Part shown: piece after piece, positions 59,278 to 64,000 of the stretch
Layout of the letters: each line of letters opens with the position of its first letter
Position numbering within the stretch: position 1 is the first letter of the stretch
Origin: an uncultured Collinsella sp.
GTDB lineage: Bacteria > Actinomycetota > Coriobacteriia > Coriobacteriales > Coriobacteriaceae
NCBI GenBank assembly: GCA_900540985.1
Contig: UQIC01000006.1
Location: forward strand, 14,335 to 78,334
DNA: 64,000 bases
Direction: 5' to 3'
Made by a program: the position numbers and the translations under genes
Notes under the pieces: generated by a model
Told to the model about the DNA's origin: nothing
Databases searched by the model: none
What the model saw: only the letters and a program-made list of their open reading frames with translations

Positions 59278-62057
59278 CAGAATCCTCCAAACTCACGATC
59301 TTCACGTGCCATCTCGGCGTCGACGGATTCCAGCGCGGCAAGGCCTTCTTCATCCAGCAGGACCTCGCGCGGCTTGGAACCGTCGGGCGGACCGACGACA
59401 CCCTTTTCTTCCAGCATGTCCATAATACGCCCGGCGCGCGCATAGCCAACCTTCAGGCGGCGTTGCAGGCCAGATGTGGAGCCCAGCTGCGATTCCACCA
59501 CAATATGAGCGGCTTCCCAGATAAGCGGATCGTCGTCCTGAGGCTCGGCAACGCCGGTGCGCACGATGCCGCCGCCACCTGCCATGGACATGGAGGCAGG
59601 TGCCACAGCCGACAGGATCTCCTCGTGGTAGTCGGGTTCGCTTTGCGACTTGACGAACTCGACAATTTCGTTGATCTCGTTATCCGAAACAAAGCAGCCC
59701 TGGATACGGCGGGGCTTGCCCCAGTCGACCTTAGAGAACAGCATGTCACCCAAGCCGGTGAGCTTTTCGGCACCCATCTGGTCAATGATGACGCGGGAGT
59801 CGATGCCCGTTGCGACGTTGAAGGCGATACGATTGGTAATGTTTGCCTTGATGAGACCCGTCACCACGTTAGAGCTCGGACGCTGAGTCGCCACGATAAG
59901 GTGGATACCGGCGGCACGGCCCAGCTGGGCGATACGCACAATCGACGCCTCGACGTCCTTGCCGGCAACCATCATCAGGTCAGAAAGCTCGTCGATGATG
60001 ATGACCAGGTAGGGCATCTTTTGCGGCGGGTTATCGTAATGCTCAAACTCGCCGGCGGCCTGCTTTTCGTTATAGGTCGAGATCTTGCGCACGTTCAGGC
60101 GCTCGAAGACCTTCAGGCGGTGCTCCATCTCGGACACCGCCCACTGCAAGGCACTCGCGGCCTGCTTGGGCTCGGTCACTACGGGCACGTACAGATGCGG
60201 CAGGCCGTTATAGCCCGCAAGCTCGACGCGCTTGGGGTCGACCATGATCAGGCGAACGTCCTCGGGAAGGGCGCGCATGAGCAGGGTCGTGATGATGGAG
60301 TTGATCATGACCGACTTGCCGGAACCCGTGGTACCGGCAATCAACAGGTGGGGCATCTTGGCAAGGTCGGCGACGACCGGCGTGCCCTCGGCGTCGCGGC
60401 CGATGGCGAGCTCGAGCGGACCGCCCTTCACATAGGGCAGCACGTCGCCCAGGTTGACGTTCTGGCGCTTGCGGTTGGGAATCTCGATGCCCACGAGCGA
60501 GGTGCCGGGGATCGGGGCAAAGATACGCACCGACTGGGCAGCGAGCGAAAGCGCGATATCGTCCTCGAGGCTCGAAATCTTACTCACGCGCTCGCCCTCG
60601 CCGGGCTGAAGCTTAAAGGTCGTAACCGTGGGGCCGGCGATCCAGCCGACCACGCGGGCACTGCGGCCAAACTCAAGCAAGGTGGATTGCAGTGACTCGG
60701 CAGTCTGTTCCAGCTCCTTGTCCGAAGACGCGGAGGACGCCGACTGCGGGTTGGCATGCAGGATCTCGAGCGGCGGAAGCTTGAGGCCGTCCTCTTCTTC
60801 GCTCTCGTTATCTGCGGCGCCGCCGTCCGCTCCCCCATCGCTAGCCGCAGCCGATTCGACAGCACTCGAGGCAGACGCATCGGCAACCTTGGGATGCTTC
60901 AAGAAGTCGGGGATCTGAGGTGCTGCCGAGACAGGATTCACGGCAAACGGCGGCTCGGACTCGTCGATCTTATCGGGGTCGTCTTCCATCGAAAGCTGAC
61001 CGGTTACCTGGTCGCGCTTTGCATGGCGGCGCGGCAGCAAAGTTGTCTTTGCGGTCTCAATCGGAGCCTCGTCATCCTCGTCATCGCCCTCGGTGAGCTC
61101 AATCTCGCTATCGGACCAAGACGGGTCGGGCTCGCTTGTATTGAGCTTAGGCGCAGCCTTGCCCTTCTTGGCATGGCGGCGCGGCAGCAGCGTCGTCTTA
61201 GCGCACTCAGCCTCAACCGACTCGGACACGTCGACAAACGGATTCTCGTCCTCGTCGTCATCGTCCAAAACCGGGTCCACATCGTTGCCCATGACCGTGG
61301 TCACGGCAGCATCGGAGCCCTTTTGACGAAGAATGCTCAGGTGCGGACGGGCAACGCCGGGCACCGACAGGGCTTCGTCGTCACCCCACGGGCTGGCGTT
61401 GACATCGGCACGACGGCGCTCGGCAAAATCGGCCGCACGGTCGCGAGCAGAGCGCAAAACGCCGCCAACCGAAAAGCCGATGATGACCAAGCCCACGACG
61501 ACAAAGCCCAACAGGACTACCATCGCGATAGGCTTACCCAGGGCATTCTGCAGCGCACTCGCAATAAACGCACCGATGTAGCCACCCGAGGCGGACAAAT
61601 TTTGCGGCGTGAACATAAGGTCACAAGAAACACTCGTACCCGGCACCATCAGCGAAAGAATGGAGACGACGGCGATAAAGACCACGGCGCCGCCCGCAAC
61701 AGAGCGTACGTTGAGCGGCGAGTCCTCGCCTAAAAAGAGCGTGGCGGCAAACAGCAAAATGACGATCGGCAGCACGTAGGCGCCCAGACCAAAGCCCAGG
61801 TGGTAGAAACCGGCAACCGCAGCCGTAACAGGTGCGGTCGCCGGCGAAATCACGGCAATGAAGGACGCAATCGCCAAAACGGCGATGACCACGCCGGCGA
61901 TATCACGGTTGGCCGAGGGCTCAACCAAAGGCTCAAAATCGTCGAAGTCCGCCTCGTGGCCCTTATTGGCACGCAGATGGGAACCGGCACCCTTAGCAGA
62001 TGCCGGTTGGTTATTGGCCTTATTGCCTTTGGCGTTTTGTGCAGATCCACGCGCCAA
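59277..62057 (-). CDS. ftsK: DNA translocase FtsK/SpoIIIE
   Basis: Pumps chromosomal DNA through the closing septum. 926 residues. Four membrane helices lie in about 50-205. A ~220-residue acidic linker contains AKTTLLPRRHAK twice (about 286 and 334). The alpha-beta motor has Walker A AGTTGSGKSVMIN near 580 and VIIIDELSDLMMVAG (Walker B) near 680. The gamma winged helix at the end (STSGLQRRLKVGYARAGRIM near 865) reads KOPS-type sites. Confidence 0.96.
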   Translation of the reverse strand: MARGSAQNAKGNKANNQPASAKGAGSHLRANKGHEADFDDFEPLVEPSANRDIAGVVIAVLAIASFIAVISPATAPVTAAVAGFYHLGFGLGAYVLPIVILLFAATLFLGEDSPLNVRSVAGGAVVFIAVVSILSLMVPGTSVSCDLMFTPQNLSASGGYIGAFIASALQNALGKPIAMVVLLGFVVVGLVIIGFSVGGVLRSARDRAADFAERRRADVNASPWGDDEALSVPGVARPHLSILRQKGSDAAVTTVMGNDVDPVLDDDDEDENPFVDVSESVEAECAKTTLLPRRHAKKGKAAPKLNTSEPDPSWSDSEIELTEGDDEDDEAPIETAKTTLLPRRHAKRDQVTGQLSMEDDPDKIDESEPPFAVNPVSAAPQIPDFLKHPKVADASASSAVESAAASDGGADGGAADNESEEEDGLKLPPLEILHANPQSASSASSDKELEQTAESLQSTLLEFGRSARVVGWIAGPTVTTFKLQPGEGERVSKISSLEDDIALSLAAQSVRIFAPIPGTSLVGIEIPNRKRQNVNLGDVLPYVKGGPLELAIGRDAEGTPVVADLAKMPHLLIAGTTGSGKSVMINSIITTLLMRALPEDVRLIMVDPKRVELAGYNGLPHLYVPVVTEPKQAASALQWAVSEMEHRLKVFERLNVRKISTYNEKQAAGEFEHYDNPPQKMPYLVIIIDELSDLMMVAGKDVEASIVRIAQLGRAAGIHLIVATQRPSSNVVTGLIKANITNRIAFNVATGIDSRVIIDQMGAEKLTGLGDMLFSKVDWGKPRRIQGCFVSDNEINEIVEFVKSQSEPDYHEEILSAVAPASMSMAGGGGIVRTGVAEPQDDDPLIWEAAHIVVESQLGSTSGLQRRLKVGYARAGRIMDMLEEKGVVGPPDGSKPREVLLDEEGLAALESVDAEMAREDREFGGF

Positions 62058-62058
62058 A

Positions 62059-63729
62059 CTAAACCTCCATGACGACCGGGATGATCATCGGACGGGTGCG
62101 CGTACGGCTCCAGATAAAGTTAGAGAGCGAATCGCGCACGGCCTTACGAATAGCATCGGAACCGCTGCTCGTAAAGCTGAACTTGCCCTTCTCGATCGTC
62201 TTCATGATAGACGCGGAGGCATCCTCAGAGAACTGGTCGTCGATGGCAAACGAGACGCCGCGGCCCGAGAACTCGATGGCCTCGATCTTCTTGTGTTTAA
62301 GCGAGACGATGGCAACAGCGGTAACCATACCGTCATTGGCGAGCTTCTGACGATCGCGCAAGACGATGGGGTCGGTATCGCCGATACGAAGGCCGTCGAC
62401 GTAGACGACGCCGGACTCGACGGGCGTACCGCGCTTGACGATACCGCCGCGCATCTCGAGCGTGTCGCCGTTATCGAGGATAAAGATGTGATCATCCTTG
62501 ATGCCCATCTTGCGGGCCAGCTGAGCATGGGCGCGCAGATGCACGGCCTCACCGTGAACCGGCATAAAGTACGTGGGCTTGGCCATGGCCATCAGGAGCT
62601 TAAGCTCCTCCTGGCTGCCGTGGCCCGAGACGTGGACAAGAGCACGGTTCTTATCCCACACGTCGCAGCCGAGCTTGGCCAAGCTGTTGACGACCTGCTG
62701 AACGGCTTTCTCGTTGCCGGGAACGGGAGTTGCCGAGAGGATGACGGTATCGCCCTCGTGGATGGAAAGCGTCTTGTGCTCGCCGTTGGCCATACGGGAC
62801 AGGGCCGACAGCGGCTCGCCCTGCGAACCGGTGCACATGACGACGATCTTGTCGTCGGGCAGGTTATCGATATCGAAGGCATCGATAATATCGGCGTCGT
62901 CGATGTTGAGGTAGCCCAGCTCGCGCGCCACGCGGGTGTTAGTGAGCATGGAGCGACCGGTCACAACGACCTTACGGCCGCACTTGCGGGCAGCATCGCA
63001 GATCTGCTGCAAACGATGAATGTGACTCGAGAACGACGCGACGAACACGCGACCCGGGGCGTTCTTGATGGCGTGCAGCAAGTTGGGACCGACCTCGGCC
63101 TCGGACTTGGTAAAGCCGGGAACCGTGGCGTTGGTAGAGTCGGAAAGCAGCAGGTCGATGCCCTGCTTGGCAAAGCGGCTGATAGCGGCATAGTCGGGCG
63201 TGACACCATCGATGGGCGTCTGGTCAAGCTTAAAGTCGCCCGTGTGCATAACGGTGCCCTGGTTGGTGCGAATGAACACGCCCAGAGCGCCGGGGATGGA
63301 GTGCGTCATCGAGAAGAAGTCGAGTGAGATGCCGCCGAGGTTGACATGGCTGCCGCCCTTGACCTCGCGGAACTTGGGTGCGCGGATGCGGAACTCGGAA
63401 AGCTTACCTTCGATAAAGCCAAGCGTCAGCTTGCTCGAGAAGATGGGCACCTTATTGTTGAGGTCCTGCAGCAGATACGGAAGCGAACCGGTGTGGTCCT
63501 CGTGGCCGTGGGTGACGACGATACCGCGGAGCTTCTCCTCGTTCTCCAGGACATAGGTGTAGTCAGGAAGCACCAGGTCGATACCGGGCTGGGAGTCATC
63601 CGGGAACATGAGACCGGCGTCGACGAGCACCATGTCGTCGCCGCACTCGAAGACCGTCATGTTCTTGCCGATGCCGTCAAGGCCACCGAGCGGAATGATC
63701 TTCAAGGGAGATGATTTTTTAGCTGCCAT
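62059..63729 (-). CDS. rnj: Ribonuclease J
   Basis: A metallo-beta-lactamase/beta-CASP RNase for mRNA decay and rRNA maturation. 556 residues. Metal site VVTHGHEDHTGSLPYLL near 77-93, HTGDFKLDQTP near 163, beta-CASP block VFVASFSSHIHRLQQI near 225, TGSQGEPLSALSRMANGEHK near 302, VHVSGHGSQEELKLLM near 363, and PVHGEAVHLRAHA. Stop is one base before the ftsK start. Confidence 0.96.
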   Translation of the reverse strand: MAAKKSSPLKIIPLGGLDGIGKNMTVFECGDDMVLVDAGLMFPDDSQPGIDLVLPDYTYVLENEEKLRGIVVTHGHEDHTGSLPYLLQDLNNKVPIFSSKLTLGFIEGKLSEFRIRAPKFREVKGGSHVNLGGISLDFFSMTHSIPGALGVFIRTNQGTVMHTGDFKLDQTPIDGVTPDYAAISRFAKQGIDLLLSDSTNATVPGFTKSEAEVGPNLLHAIKNAPGRVFVASFSSHIHRLQQICDAARKCGRKVVVTGRSMLTNTRVARELGYLNIDDADIIDAFDIDNLPDDKIVVMCTGSQGEPLSALSRMANGEHKTLSIHEGDTVILSATPVPGNEKAVQQVVNSLAKLGCDVWDKNRALVHVSGHGSQEELKLLMAMAKPTYFMPVHGEAVHLRAHAQLARKMGIKDDHIFILDNGDTLEMRGGIVKRGTPVESGVVYVDGLRIGDTDPIVLRDRQKLANDGMVTAVAIVSLKHKKIEAIEFSGRGVSFAIDDQFSEDASASIMKTIEKGKFSFTSSGSDAIRKAVRDSLSNFIWSRTRTRPMIIPVVMEV

Positions 63730-64000
63730 AGGTTAGTGTGGTTTCCTTTCTTCGAAACGGGTCTGGAACAACCGGCGGGGCGCTTCTGGCAAACCGACCG
63801 CCGGGAACGTACAAACATGCATCATAGAGTCGACGCAGTAACCACAGTATGATACCCATTTGCCCACCAACAGACCACCCATGCATCAAAGCCCCATCTG
63901 AACTGGTCCATCCCGCCGGTTTCCCGTGGGGCGGGCACTGATGAAGTTTCCTGCTCTACAGTCCTGCTCACGACGGAGGCCACATTAAGTGGCCTCCTGT
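63730..64000. other. Region upstream of rnj, window end
   Basis: GGAAAC-type ribosome site before rnj, then about 250 bases without a gene. GGAGGCCAC and GTGGCCTCC form a hairpin with a five-base loop at 63975-63997, at the very edge, probably the terminator of a gene outside the window. Confidence 0.5.

Overview
The window is a GC-rich (about 60%) bacterial chromosome segment. Gene content and order point to the Actinobacteria, class Coriobacteriia, most likely Collinsella or a close relative. The clues are the scpA-scpB-rluB-cmk-plsC-ispH-DUF512-der-plsY-gpsA run, the GarA-like FHA plus FtsR-like MerR pair, and the long rnj-ftsK-rodZ-yajQ-rimO-pgsA-cinA-recA-recX-rny-spoVS-miaB-miaA-hflX series with lexA nearby. 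The genus is inferred from gene order and not tested by any search.

Layout. (1) 1-17.3 kb, plus strand: tRNA-Ala, an ABC-F ATPase, a small M50 protease, chromosome segregation (scpA, scpB), rluB, cmk, phospholipid synthesis (plsC, plsY, gpsA), ispH, a DUF512 radical SAM protein, der, rpe, a cysteine desulfurase, a Nif3-like protein, a zinc-ribbon coiled-coil protein and coaBC, packed with short gaps or overlaps. (2) 17.36-34.05 kb: a 16.7-kb genomic island in the 3' end of tRNA-Pro(GGG). It is bounded by an 89-bp direct repeat with one mismatch and carries a tyrosine integrase at its right end. (3) 34.2-45.6 kb: a CDP-alcohol phosphatidyltransferase, GarA-like and FtsR-like proteins, apt, a secreted NlpC/P60 hydrolase, a DegV/DUF1836 pair, trxB, a diacylglycerol glycosyltransferase-like gene, dut, nrdR, a LysM protein and lexA. 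(4) 45.6-63.7 kb, minus strand: tRNA modification, DNA repair, RNA decay and cell-division genes from hflX back to rnj.

The island is the most unusual part. It carries three paralogous genes for Flp/class III prepilin-like surface proteins, 17.9-21.8 kb on the minus strand. Two have DUF6273-like C-termini and one has a BspA/DUF285-like leucine-rich C-terminus. Each begins with two overlapping start codons in different frames (ATGCATG), followed by a run of nine G within the leader-peptide codons. In the sequenced state copy 1 is readable from the first ATG, copy 2 from the second, and copy 3 from neither. This looks like a phase-variation switch with two ON states out of three. The leader that differs between the ON states would be removed by prepilin peptidase, so the mature protein should be unchanged. 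All three genes share a palindrome about 70-77 bp upstream of the first ATG. The rest of the island holds IS21 and IS30 remnants, small membrane proteins, a 41-residue holin-like peptide gene, an orphan antitoxin-like gene and several genes broken by one-base indels. I saw no conjugation genes.

Regulation visible in sequence: three LexA boxes lie between lexA and a divergent YneA-like LysM gene, and another sits inside the recA promoter spacer. A shared palindrome lies in front of degV and the convergent DUF1836 regulator. A cluster of three large hairpins separates the glycosyltransferase gene from dut.
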